NCBI RefSeq assembly: GCF_001613385.1
Contig: NZ_BDCG01000022.1
Span: 1-64,000, forward strand
Source of the DNA: Nocardia flavorosea NBRC 108225
GTDB lineage: Bacteria > Actinomycetota > Actinomycetes > Mycobacteriales > Mycobacteriaceae
Direction of reading: 5' to 3'
Length of the DNA: 64,000 nt
Numbering within the stretch: the stretch's first letter is position 1; every line of letters begins with the position of its first letter. The position numbers and the translations under genes were made by a program. Positions 25,353 through 33,454 of the stretch are shown piece after piece. Under the pieces are notes generated by a model, which saw nothing but the letters and a program-made list of their open reading frames with translations, was not told where the DNA came from and ran no database searches.

Positions 25353-25378
25353 GGCGCGCCGAAGCCGCTCTGCGCGCC
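25353..25378 (-). repeat. GC hairpin before the rhomboid gene, possible member of the dispersed family
   Basis: GGCGCGC at 25353-25359 pairs with GCGCGCC at 25372-25378 around a 13-base loop. Upstream on the minus strand is a CCCTCGGGG-like segment. It ends next to AGGAGGAGG. The loop is longer than in the other copies, so membership is less sure. Confidence 0.35.
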
Positions 25379-25523
25379 TTACCCCGAGGGTACTGGGTTT
25401 GTTGCAGCACCTTCGGACGTGTGAGTCCGGGCCCTCGGTCTCCAACTGTGGAGGCCGACCGTCCCGGCCGGCGCCCCGGCGACCGGGAGGCCGGCACCCG
25501 CATGCCGGACGCGCCGCAGAAAA

Positions 25524-26486
25524 TCAAGCCCAGAGCTGGCCCTCGAGGCGTTCCTCGGCCTCTTCCAAGGTGCCGTCGTAGGCGCCGGTGGACAGGTATT
25601 TCCAGCCGCCGTCGGCGACGACGAAGGCGATATCGGCTCGTTTACCGGCCGCGACGACCTTGCGGGCCACGCCCAGCGCCGCGTGCAGGATCGCGCCGGT
25701 GGAGATCCCGGCGAAAATGCCCTCTTCCAGAACCAGCTCGCGCGTCCGGCGGACCGCGTCGTACGGGCCGACGGAGAACCGGCTGGTGAGTACCGATTCG
25801 TCGTACAGCTCCGGGATGAAACCCTCGTCGATATTGCGCAGTCCGTAGACGAGTTCCCCGTACCGGGGTTCGGCGGCGACGATATCGATACCCGGGACCT
25901 TCTCCCGCAGGAACCGCCCGGTGCCCATCAGCGTGCCGGTGGTGCCCAGGCCGGCCACGAAATGGGTGATCTCCGGCAGGTCGGCGAGGATCTCCGGGCC
26001 CGTGGTCTCGTAATGGGCGAGCGCGTTCGCGGGGTTGCCGTACTGGTAGAGCATGACCCAGTCGGGGTTCGCCGCGGCGATCTCCTTGGCCTTGGCCACG
26101 GCCAGGTTCGAACCGCCGGCGGCGGGCGAATCGATGATCTCGGCGCCGAACATGGTGAGCAGCTGGCGCCGCTCCACCGAGGTGTTCTCCGGCATCACAC
26201 ACACCAGGCGGTAGCCCTTGAGTTTCGCCGCCATGGCCAGCGAGATCCCGGTGTTGCCGCTGGTGGGTTCGAGAATGGTGCAGCCGGGGGAGAGCCGGCC
26301 GTCGGCTTCGGCCTGTTCGATCATGCGCAGAGCCGGCCGGTCCTTGATGGACCCGGTGGGGTTGCGGTCCTCGAGTTTGGCCCACAACCGCACCGGCAAC
26401 TCACCCTCCCACTGCGGGGAGAGATTGCGCAGACCGACCAGCGGCGTATTGCCGAGCGTCGCGATCAGGGATTCGTAGCGTGCCAC
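25524..26486 (-). CDS. cysM: O-phosphoserine sulfhydrylase (CysO-dependent cysteine synthase)
   Basis: PLP enzyme of 320 residues that adds the sulfur of thiocarboxylated CysO to O-phosphoserine, forming a CysO-cysteine adduct. PLP lysine is Lys48 in GSIKDRP. The substrate loop is PTSGNTGIS, and the phosphate-binding loop is GLGTTGT. GTG start. The C-terminal GQLWA tail is typical of this CysM group. It lies eight bases after cysO, which together with mec supports the CysO-dependent pathway rather than the O-acetylserine route. Confidence 0.93.
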   Translation of the reverse strand: MARYESLIATLGNTPLVGLRNLSPQWEGELPVRLWAKLEDRNPTGSIKDRPALRMIEQAEADGRLSPGCTILEPTSGNTGISLAMAAKLKGYRLVCVMPENTSVERRQLLTMFGAEIIDSPAAGGSNLAVAKAKEIAAANPDWVMLYQYGNPANALAHYETTGPEILADLPEITHFVAGLGTTGTLMGTGRFLREKVPGIDIVAAEPRYGELVYGLRNIDEGFIPELYDESVLTSRFSVGPYDAVRRTRELVLEEGIFAGISTGAILHAALGVARKVVAAGKRADIAFVVADGGWKYLSTGAYDGTLEEAEERLEGQLWA

Positions 26487-26493
26487 CGGACCG

Positions 26494-26769
26494 TCAGGCC
26501 CCGCCCGCGACGGCCGGCAGGATCGTCACCGTCGCACCTTCGCCCACGGCGGTGTCGAGGCCGCCGGAAAACCGGACATCCTCGTCGTCGACATAGATGT
26601 TGACGTAGCGGTTCAGCTTGCCCTCGTTGAGCAGGCGCTCGGCCAGGCCCGGATGGTTGGCCTCCAGATCCTCGATCACCGCGGCGAGCGTGGACCCCTT
26701 GGCCTCCACGCGCTTCTCACCGCCGGTGTGGGTGCGCATTATCGTCGGGATGGACACGGTGACCGGCAT
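26494..26769 (-). CDS. cysO: Sulfur-carrier protein CysO with an extra C-terminal alanine
   Basis: Ubiquitin-like sulfur carrier of 91 residues: MPVTVSIPTIMRTHTGGEK, NIYVDDEDVRFSGGLDT, TILPAVAGGA. M. tuberculosis CysO ends in the diglycine that is activated and thiocarboxylated. Here one alanine codon follows the diglycine before TGA at 26494-26496. That residue must be removed, or the carrier works differently. GAGGAGC precedes the ATG. Operon with mec and cysM. Confidence 0.92.
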   Translation of the reverse strand: MPVTVSIPTIMRTHTGGEKRVEAKGSTLAAVIEDLEANHPGLAERLLNEGKLNRYVNIYVDDEDVRFSGGLDTAVGEGATVTILPAVAGGA

Positions 26770-26820
26770 GGGTGCTCCTCGCTTGTTGTCTTCTCGGAAA
26801 TCGGTCGGAAGTTGTGGGGA

Positions 26821-27243
26821 TCAGGCGGATTCGTAAGCGGCGACGACCCGCACCGGTTCCTCGGTGACCTCGCCGTCGAGGATCCGGTAGCTGCGCAGTT
26901 CGTGCTTCTCCGGGTCGCGGGTCGAGACCAGGACGTAGTGCGCGTTGGGCTCGGAGGCGTAGGAGATATCGGTGCGGCTCGGGTAGGCCTCGGTGGCGGT
27001 GTGGGAGTGGTAGATCACCACCGGCTCCTCGTCGGCGTCGTCCATCGCCCGCCACACCTTCAGCTGCTCACCGGAATCGAACCGGTAGAACGTCGGGGAG
27101 CGCTCGGCGTTGATCATTGCCACGAACCGTTCGGGACGGTCGGACCCCTCGGGTCCCGCGATGATGCCGCAGGCCTCGTCGGGATGGTCGGCGCGGGCGT
27201 GCGCCACCATGGAATCCACCAGGTCGGCCCTGATCACGAGCAC
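26821..27243 (-). CDS. mec: JAMM metalloprotease Mec (CysO-cysteine hydrolase)
   Basis: Zinc protease of 140 residues that releases cysteine from the CysO-cysteine adduct. The JAMM motif is HSHTATEAYPSRTD, with the upstream Glu in DEACGIIAG. GTG at 27243 is chosen, with AGAGG seven bases upstream. A further in-frame start lies 18 bases upstream. First gene of mec-cysO-cysM. If the extra CysO alanine has to be clipped, Mec is the obvious candidate protease. Confidence 0.92.
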   Translation of the reverse strand: MLVIRADLVDSMVAHARADHPDEACGIIAGPEGSDRPERFVAMINAERSPTFYRFDSGEQLKVWRAMDDADEEPVVIYHSHTATEAYPSRTDISYASEPNAHYVLVSTRDPEKHELRSYRILDGEVTEEPVRVVAAYESA

Positions 27244-27330
27244 AATCGAACCTCTCCACACGTCGTCTCGGCTCTCGCCGACCCATCACAGCCGACAACC
27301 GTCGAGGATATTCGGGTATTCCCTGTCTAT

Positions 27331-27526
27331 TTTGCGGCGCCTGCGGCGCCGCGGGTTTTGGCCCCCCTCGGTCCCTGCTGTCGGCACTCGACACTCGCGG
27401 CTGCGCCGCATCGGGCACTGACAGCGGGGACGGGTCAAAACCTTGCAGGGCCTCGCTGGACTCGGCACCGTGCTGGTTACGCCCGGTTCGGAGTGGGCCC
27501 ACCGGGGCCTCGCTGAACTCGGCAGC
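27331..27526 (-). repeat. Dispersed structured repeat, long copy B (upstream of mec)
   Basis: On the minus strand it runs: a GCCGAGTTCAGCGAGGCC block (27506-27524), 57 bases later a second block with one change (27449-27467), then CAAGGTTTTG, a large stem (27420-27430 with 27372-27382), GACCGAGGGGGGCC, AAAACCCGC and a terminal 8-bp hairpin (27334-27341 with 27345-27352, loop TGC) followed by AAAATAGACAG. It is the same order as copy A. In the large stem a U-A pair of copy A is a G-C pair here. Confidence 0.7.
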
Positions 27527-27673
27527 GCCGCTGCTGGCGTCGGGTAGCCCGGCGGAGCTACCGGCGGTGTGGTTCGGGTGAACGAGAATCTTTCAGGGGC
27601 TCGTAAGCACCTCGGTGCTGCCGCCCGGTGGGTCGCGTGAGCACCGTGAGCGCGCCGAACACAGGCGACGGAA

Positions 27674-28735
27674 TCAACCGCCGAACAGCTCACTGTAGGA
27701 CGGGATACCGGCGACCGATACCGCTGAGCGGATCGCGTCGACCACCGCCCGCTCCACGCAGACCGCGGCGGCGGTGCACAACTCGTCGACCAAGGGGAGG
27801 TCGCCGGGGAAGGTCGCCGGAAGTGCGGGGAGGTCGGGTGGTGTTGCCGTGCCGGTGGCCAGTGCGAAGAAGGTATCGCCGTCGAGGGGGGAATGCGCCG
27901 GGCGCACGGCCCGGGCCAACCCGTCGTGCGCGGTGGTGGCGAGACGGCGGCAGCCGAGGGTGTCGAGCGGCGCGTCGGTGGCGACCACGCCGATCGTGGT
28001 GTTCAGCACGGTGCTCTTGACCGGGAGCGCATTGGCCACGGCAAGTTGTTCCGGTGTGGCCGGTCGCAACCCGGCGAACTCGGGCCCGTCGGTGCCGACA
28101 CCCCACGGCAGCCCGGTGCGCGGGTCGAAAACCGACCCGACCGGATTCGCCACCACCAGCGCTGCGACGGTGACGCCGGCGGCGATACCGTCGCTGAAAC
28201 GAATACTCGCGCTGCCGATACCGCCCTTGAGCGCCCCCGCCTGCGCGCCCACACCCGCACCGACACAACCGCGCAGGAAATCGGGTCCGGCCGAGTCCGC
28301 GGCGTGGTAACCGAACGCCGCGGTGGGGCGGGTGGACCAATCGCCGACCGGCAGATCGAAGATCACCGCGCCGGGCACGATCGGCACCACACGGGTGGGG
28401 TCGGCCGGGTCCATCGGGATGCCCTCGCCGTGTTCCTCCAGCCAGCTCATCACGCCGTCCGCTGCCGCCAGACCGTAGGCGCTGCCGCCGGTGAGCAGGA
28501 TCGCGTGCGCCTGCCGCACCGTATTGGCGGGGTCGAGCAGATCGGTTTCCCGGGTGCCGGGGCCGCCGCCGCGCACATCCACCGCGGCGACCGCGCCGCC
28601 CGGCGCGCGGACCACCGTGCTGCCGGTGGCCGCGCCGGAACCGCGGGTGGCGTCGGGGTCGAGGACGTGGTGGTGGCCGACCAGCAGGCCGGCGATATCG
28701 GTGAGCGCGTTACGCGGCCCGGGTGCGCCGGTCAC
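27674..28735 (-). CDS. DmpA-like Ntn hydrolase (P1/S58 family aminopeptidase)
   Basis: A 353-residue enzyme of the DmpA/ornithine acetyltransferase-like fold that self-cleaves to expose an N-terminal nucleophile. The likely cleavage site is in STVLNTTIGVVAT. LTGGSAYGLAAADGVM and VGAGVGAQAGALKGGIG are family segments. Members hydrolyse peptides or amides with an N-terminal residue of varied stereochemistry. GTG start overlaps the DUF2017 stop as GTGA, so the two are coupled. Corresponds to Rv1333. Confidence 0.87.
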   Translation of the reverse strand: MTGAPGPRNALTDIAGLLVGHHHVLDPDATRGSGAATGSTVVRAPGGAVAAVDVRGGGPGTRETDLLDPANTVRQAHAILLTGGSAYGLAAADGVMSWLEEHGEGIPMDPADPTRVVPIVPGAVIFDLPVGDWSTRPTAAFGYHAADSAGPDFLRGCVGAGVGAQAGALKGGIGSASIRFSDGIAAGVTVAALVVANPVGSVFDPRTGLPWGVGTDGPEFAGLRPATPEQLAVANALPVKSTVLNTTIGVVATDAPLDTLGCRRLATTAHDGLARAVRPAHSPLDGDTFFALATGTATPPDLPALPATFPGDLPLVDELCTAAAVCVERAVVDAIRSAVSVAGIPSYSELFGG

Positions 28736-29301
28736 GGTGCCATCGCCTGCAACAGGGAGTCCTGCATCCAGGTGAGCCAGTGGTAGACGTCCAGATGTGG
28801 GGCGCGGGGGTCGTCGGGCGGGAACTGTTCGGGGGTGTCGGCGTCGATTTCCAGGACTACGCCCAGGGCCAGCCGGATATCGGTGAGGGCGGCGAGCCAG
28901 GCGTCCGCTTCCTCCGGGGTCAGTGCGATCTTGCCGCCGTCCTCGGGCACGGTGCGCAGGACTACTCCGGCGGCCGCCAGTTTCTCGTCGATGATCTCCG
29001 GTTCGTGCAGTCCGCGCAGCGCGCTGTTGAGATCGGCGCGGTCGGCGTCCGGGGAGCCGGGTTCGGCGCGATGGAAATCGGGGAGCAACCGGGCCAGCCG
29101 GGGATCCTCCGGCGGCAGGGTGTTACCGCTGCGCAGACCGGTGAGTGCGGCGAGCTCGTCTTCGGGGGCGGACGACGCGCGCTCACCCAGCAGGCCGGAG
29201 ACCGCGCCGACCAGCGAGCGCAGCACGCTCGCCTCGCGCGCGTCCAGCTCCGACCGCAGCTTGAGACCGCTCAATGAGTTCTTCCGGCTCCATTTACGCA
29301 C
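28732..29301 (-). CDS. DUF2017 protein
   Basis: Soluble helical protein of 189 residues (Rv1332-like) with LPDFHRAEP, LNSALRGLHEPEIIDEKL and a C-terminal LDVYHWLTWMQDSLLQAM. Biochemical function is unknown. It is almost always encoded directly after clpS in actinobacteria, as here (21-base gap), so a link to the N-degron or Clp pathway is possible. GTG start. Confidence 0.83.
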   Translation of the reverse strand: MRKWSRKNSLSGLKLRSELDAREASVLRSLVGAVSGLLGERASSAPEDELAALTGLRSGNTLPPEDPRLARLLPDFHRAEPGSPDADRADLNSALRGLHEPEIIDEKLAAAGVVLRTVPEDGGKIALTPEEADAWLAALTDIRLALGVVLEIDADTPEQFPPDDPRAPHLDVYHWLTWMQDSLLQAMAP

Positions 29302-29322
29302 GTCGCTACGGTAACCGTCCGA

Positions 29323-29685
29323 TCAGTCGTCTCGTTGCATGGTCGCCCACAGTCCGGCCGCGTGCAGCCGGCGGACATCCTGTTCCATTTTGTCCCGCGA
29401 ACCGGACGATACGACGGCTTTGCCCTCGTTGTGCACTTTGAGCATCAGCTCGGTCGCCTTGGCTTTGCTGTAGCCGAACAGCTTCTGGAAGATGTAGGCG
29501 ACGTAGTGCATCAGGTTGACCGGATCGTCCCACACCACGGTGACCCACGGGCGGTCCTCGGCCTCCAGGATCTCGGTGGCTTCCACGGCTTCGGGGGTCG
29601 CCTGTGCCGCCGACAACGTGGCGCCGGCGGCGCCTACTCGGACCTCGATCGTCCGGGAGCGGGGTGCTGTGTTGCACAAGGCCAT
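29323..29685 (-). CDS. clpS: ATP-dependent Clp protease adaptor ClpS
   Basis: Adaptor of 120 residues that delivers N-degron substrates to ClpC/ClpA with ClpP. Core: WVTVVWDDPVNLMHYVAYIFQKLF, SKAKATELMLKVHNEGKAVV and the acidic-pocket DDPVN. The start is the ATG at 29685, with 11 unrelated codons open upstream. The N-terminal extension before the core is about 50 residues, longer than in proteobacterial ClpS and normal for actinobacteria. Corresponds to Rv1331, divergent from pncB. Confidence 0.92.
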   Translation of the reverse strand: MALCNTAPRSRTIEVRVGAAGATLSAAQATPEAVEATEILEAEDRPWVTVVWDDPVNLMHYVAYIFQKLFGYSKAKATELMLKVHNEGKAVVSSGSRDKMEQDVRRLHAAGLWATMQRDD

Positions 29686-29879
29686 AAACCCAAGGGTACG
29701 ACTCGCGGTGTAATTCACAACACCCGGAGCAGGAACAATACGGCTGCCTCCGGGCCGGCGAGGGTCCGTACGCAGCCGGGGCGGTACGGCCGGGACAGGG
29801 TGTGCCGGATTGCCCGTCGGCCCGGGCGTGGCGGGTGGTTGTCCCGATCGGTGACCCGGTCTGTTTACAGTGAACGACT

Positions 29880-31190
29880 GTGGACCCGCGCGATACCGCC
29901 GGCAGCACTGCTCTGCTGACCGACCAATACGAGCTCACGATGCTGGCGGCCGCGCTGGCCGATGGTTCCGCGGCGCGGCGCTGCACCTTCGAGGTGTTCG
30001 CCCGGCGTTTGCCGCACGGCCGCCGCTACGGCGTGGTGGCCGGGACCGGCCGTCTCCTCGACGGCCTGACCCGGTTCCGGTTCGGCGAAGCGGAGCTGGA
30101 GATCGCCGCCGAGTTCCTGGATACCGCGACCGTCGACTGGTTGCGGGCTTACCGCTTCACCGGCGATATCGACGGCTATCCCGAGGGCGAACTGTATTTT
30201 CCGGGTTCGCCGATCCTGTCGGTGACCGGGACCTTCGCCGAATGCGTGGTACTGGAGACGCTCGTGTTGTCGGTCCTCAACCACGACAGCGCGATCGCGT
30301 CCGCGGCTGCCCGGATGGTGAGCGCCGCGGCCGGCCGGCGCCTGATCGAGATGGGGTCGCGCCGCACGCACGAACTGGCCGCACCGGCCAGCGCGCGGGC
30401 GGCTTACCTGGCCGGTTTCCACGCAACCTCGAATCTGGAAGCGGTACGCCGTTACGGAGTGCCGGGCGCCGGGACCAGCGCGCACGCGTTCACCCTCGTG
30501 CACAGCGGGCCCGATGGGGAGCACGAGGTGGAGGCGTTCCGTAGTCAGGTGGCGGCGTTCGGCCCGGGAACGACGCTGCTGGTCGATACCTTCGATATCA
30601 CCCGCGGTGTCGACCTTGCGGTACAGGTGGCCGGGCCGGAGCTGGGGGCGGTGCGCATCGATTCCGGTGATTTGGGCGTGCTGGCCCGGCAGGTCCGGCA
30701 ACAACTGGACGGACTGGGTGCGGTGAACACCCGCATCGTGGTCTCGGGCGATCTGGACGAGTACGCGATCGCGGCCCTGCGTGCCGAACCTGTCGATGCC
30801 TATGGGGTGGGGACGCAGCTGGTCATCGGTTCGGGCGCCCCGACCGCGGGCATGGTGTACAAGCTGGTCGAGGTCGAGGGTTTACCGGTGGCCAAGCGGT
30901 CCAGTCACAAGGAGTCGCGGGGCGGGGCGAAACGGGCGGTGCGCCTGGCCCGGCCCACCGGGACGATTGTCGAGGAGATCGTGTATCCGGCGGCCGGTCA
31001 GTCCCCGGACCCGGGCGGCCTCGAAGTACGCGAGTTGCCGGTGCCCCTGGTCCGCGGCGGTGAGCTGCTCGACCGTCCGCCGCTCGACCAATCCCGTGAG
31101 CTCATGGCGCGCGGCCTGGTGAGTCTGCCCTGGGAGGGGCTCAAACTGTCCGGTGGTGACCCGGCGGTGCCTACCACTTTTGTGGCCTGA
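29880..31190 (+). CDS. pncB: Nicotinate phosphoribosyltransferase
   Basis: Makes nicotinate mononucleotide from nicotinate and PRPP in NAD salvage. The 436-residue protein begins with LLTDQYELTM, has VLSVLNHDSAIASAA, GSRRTHE, LVDTFDITRGV, IDSGDLG, the PRPP-site VSGDLDEY and YGVGTQL. GTG start. It precedes the nicotinamidase gene by 27 bases, so nicotinamide can be deamidated and salvaged by one transcript. Corresponds to Rv1330c (pncB1) at the right edge of the inverted block. Confidence 0.93.
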   Translation: MDPRDTAGSTALLTDQYELTMLAAALADGSAARRCTFEVFARRLPHGRRYGVVAGTGRLLDGLTRFRFGEAELEIAAEFLDTATVDWLRAYRFTGDIDGYPEGELYFPGSPILSVTGTFAECVVLETLVLSVLNHDSAIASAAARMVSAAAGRRLIEMGSRRTHELAAPASARAAYLAGFHATSNLEAVRRYGVPGAGTSAHAFTLVHSGPDGEHEVEAFRSQVAAFGPGTTLLVDTFDITRGVDLAVQVAGPELGAVRIDSGDLGVLARQVRQQLDGLGAVNTRIVVSGDLDEYAIAALRAEPVDAYGVGTQLVIGSGAPTAGMVYKLVEVEGLPVAKRSSHKESRGGAKRAVRLARPTGTIVEEIVYPAAGQSPDPGGLEVRELPVPLVRGGELLDRPPLDQSRELMARGLVSLPWEGLKLSGGDPAVPTTFVA

Positions 31191-31217
31191 CCGGTCGGTG
31201 CGGGGGAAAATGGCGGT

Positions 31218-31787
31218 ATGGAACGCGCGCTGATCGTGGTGGATGTGCAGAACGATTTCTGTGAGGGCGGTTCGCTGGCCGTCACCGGTGGCGCCCGGGT
31301 GGCCGGGCTGATCAGCGAATATCTGCGCGACGCCGAGTACGACGCGGTGGTGGCGACCCGGGATTTCCATATCGATCCCGGGGCTCATTTCTCCGAGACC
31401 CCGGACTACGTCGACAGCTGGCCGCCCCATTGCCGGGTCGGTACTCCCGGCGCGGAGTTCCATCCGCAATTCGATACCGCCGCGGTGCAGGAGATCTTTT
31501 CGAAGGGTGAGTACTCGGCCGCGTACTCGGGATTCGAAGGCGCCGCCTCCGACGGAACGCCCCTCGCCGTGTGGTTACGCGCCCGGGGTATCACGTCGGT
31601 GGATATCGTCGGTATCGCCACCGACCACTGTGTCCGGGCAACCGCCCTGGACGCGGCCGCGGCCGGTTTCGGCACCCGTGTCCTGCTCGGAATGACCGCG
31701 GGCGTCGCATCGGCCACCGTCGAATCAGCGCTGGAGCAACTCGACCGGGCCGGGGTCGAGCTCGCCGGCACGGTGGCCGGCGGCTGA
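31218..31787 (+). CDS. pncA: Nicotinamidase (pyrazinamidase)
   Basis: Converts nicotinamide to nicotinate. The 189-residue isochorismatase-fold protein has the catalytic triad Asp9 (VVDVQNDF), Lys96 (FSKGEY) and Cys138 (TDHCVRAT), and the metal set in TRDFHIDPGAHF and WPPHC. In mycobacteria this enzyme also activates pyrazinamide. Downstream of pncB in a likely NAD-salvage operon. Confidence 0.94.
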   Translation: MERALIVVDVQNDFCEGGSLAVTGGARVAGLISEYLRDAEYDAVVATRDFHIDPGAHFSETPDYVDSWPPHCRVGTPGAEFHPQFDTAAVQEIFSKGEYSAAYSGFEGAASDGTPLAVWLRARGITSVDIVGIATDHCVRATALDAAAAGFGTRVLLGMTAGVASATVESALEQLDRAGVELAGTVAGG

Positions 31788-31835
31788 ATCCGCGGTGCGA
31801 TCACGTCTGTCGGTCCGCCGGTGCACAATCCGTCC

Positions 31836-32171
31836 ATGACTGCTTCCGGGGATGATGCACGCGCCTACGCGCTTTCGCTGCCGGGGACCAGCGAGGAATT
31901 CGCCTGGGGTATGCCGATCTTCCGGGTCGAGCGCCGGTTGTTCCTCACGCTCCCCGAAGACGAGACCTCGATGGCTGTGCGTTGCCCGATCATCGACCGC
32001 GACGAGCTCGTGGTCGCCGAACCCGGCAAGTTCTGGATAGCGGGGCACGAAGCCGGAAACCCCTGGGTCCGGGTACGCCTCGCGGCACTCGATGACCAGG
32101 ACGAGTTGCGGGCGATCATTCGCGACTCGTGGTGCCAGGCCGCCCCTCCCCATCTCGCCGGCGGCGTATGA
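31836..32171 (+). CDS. MmcQ/YjbR-family protein
   Basis: Small CyaY-like fold protein of 111 residues: ARAYALSLPGTSEEFAWGMPIFRVERRLFL and WVRVRLAAL, DELRAIIRDSWCQAAPPHL. YjbR proteins are called DNA-binding from their fold, but roles are poorly known. The ATG at 31836 is chosen over a GTG at 31821. Follows pncA by 48 bases. Confidence 0.8.
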   Translation: MTASGDDARAYALSLPGTSEEFAWGMPIFRVERRLFLTLPEDETSMAVRCPIIDRDELVVAEPGKFWIAGHEAGNPWVRVRLAALDDQDELRAIIRDSWCQAAPPHLAGGV

Positions 32172-32287
32172 ACTGCGCCGTCGGACGGTAGCGCACACCG
32201 GCTTCTGGTTCGGCCTCTCGTCGTTGTGTGTGCGGCTGCGGGGAGTTCAGGCGGCATCGGTAGGGGTCCGGCAGCAGAATGGCGTCC

Positions 32288-32518
32288 ATGTCGGGCATCA
32301 ACAAGGCGGTCACACGGGTTCAGGAACTCCTGTTGAAAATCGGGTCCGGTATCGGCCGGGTCCGGGCCAGACCCCCGAGGAAGTCGGAAAAGGGCTACGT
32401 GCGACAGCCGATACCGTCGAGGCTGCCGACCGGCAACGGCCTGTCGAGGTCGACGGGTATGTTCGCCGGCCACAGGCTCGGCTCACGGAAGGTGAGAAGC
32501 GACCGCATTGGGTGGTGA
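32288..32518 (+). CDS. Possible small basic protein coupled to the Tiki-like gene
   Basis: An ATG-started frame of 76 codons beginning MSGINKAVTRVQELLLKIG, followed by a very basic Arg/Lys/Ser-rich remainder. Third-position GC in this frame is clearly higher than in the overlapping frame that leads into the next gene, which favours it as the coded one. Its TGA overlaps the GTG of the next gene as GTGA. No family recognised, and no good Shine-Dalgarno is seen. It could instead be the original N-terminus of the next gene, separated by a frameshift. Confidence 0.4.
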   Translation: MSGINKAVTRVQELLLKIGSGIGRVRARPPRKSEKGYVRQPIPSRLPTGNGLSRSTGMFAGHRLGSRKVRSDRIGW

Positions 32519-33300
32519 CCGCCGGTGACAATGTGTTTGCGGCGACGGTGCACAACAAGAATTGGGACCTCGACCAATCGAAGAAATTGATCGGGTGCCT
32601 GGACGATTGGCTCGCAGCGACCGAAGGGAAGAGGCGCATCATCATCGTCGAAGGGCGGGTGCCCCCCGTGCAGGCGGACGCCGGGATGGCGATCGACCAC
32701 GACCTTCTCCGGAGGACCTTCGCGACCGACCGGGGTGAGTGTGCGGCGATTGCCCTCAAAGGGAAAGCAGCGGGCATCGATCCCATATCGGGGGAGGAGA
32801 ACGAGGCCCGCCAGTTCGCCGAGCTACTGCGCAACAATCGACCGGAGCATGTCCTCGGATACTACGTGCTGCGCCAGATGCCGCAGGCGCTCGCGGCGCA
32901 GGAGAAGAGCGGAATCGATATGGCGGCGTATCTGAACGAGACCATCGACCGGTTTGCCCCGCATATGCCCGAGGGGATCGATGCCCGGCAGGCATTCACC
33001 GATTTGATGGTCCGAGAGTACGGCCGGACCGACTTCACCGGGGAGTTCCATAAGAAGGATGAGCGCTGGCTGATGCAGGAAACGAACGATCCCGTCGTGT
33101 TGGGGGCACGGGACAGCCCGGTGCAGAACGTCTCTTTCGAATGCAATCAGCGGCGGGATACCTACTACGCGGAGCTGTTTCAACAAAAAGTGGACGAGGG
33201 TTACGCCGTGTTCGGCCAATTCGGCGAGATTCATTACCCCGATGTCAAACCGTACATTCCAGCGTTGGAGAACGGTTCGGTGGTGCAGATCCACCCGTAA
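32515..33300 (+). CDS. Hypothetical protein, possibly Tiki/TraB-superfamily fold
   Basis: The 261-residue protein starts at GTG 32515 (VTAGDNVFAATVHNKNWD). Conserved-looking points are an early His, RIIIVEGRVPP, GECAAIALKGKAAGIDPISGEENE and a late FGQFGEIHYPDVKPYI. That order, a strand ending in E-G, a G-E segment and a final G-x-x-H, recalls the Tiki superfamily (TraB, GumN, ChaN, EreA). This is inference from pattern only. The frame is open about 420 bases further upstream, but that part has poor codon usage. No signal peptide. Confidence 0.5.
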   Translation: MTAGDNVFAATVHNKNWDLDQSKKLIGCLDDWLAATEGKRRIIIVEGRVPPVQADAGMAIDHDLLRRTFATDRGECAAIALKGKAAGIDPISGEENEARQFAELLRNNRPEHVLGYYVLRQMPQALAAQEKSGIDMAAYLNETIDRFAPHMPEGIDARQAFTDLMVREYGRTDFTGEFHKKDERWLMQETNDPVVLGARDSPVQNVSFECNQRRDTYYAELFQQKVDEGYAVFGQFGEIHYPDVKPYIPALENGSVVQIHP

Positions 33301-33426
33301 TGCGCCGCGGCGCGCCGCGTACCGGTGTCGTGTCGGTCCGTGCCCGTCAGGCGAGCAGCTCATCGATACATCGAGCGCAAGAGACGGCTGCCGAGGAGGA
33401 CCTTTGCGCCCTTATGCTCGTGCACG

Positions 33427-33450
33427 TATATTCGTAGACGAGTAAGGAGG
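33427..33450 (+). promoter_or_regulatory. Candidate -10 box and Shine-Dalgarno of the padR gene
   Basis: TATATT at 33427-33432 could be a -10 box, and AAGGAGG at 33444-33450 sits four bases before the GTG. CTCGT (33417-33421) and ACGAG (33438-33442) form short inverted arms around the -10, which would suit autoregulation. Confidence 0.35.
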
Positions 33451-33454
33451 CTGT

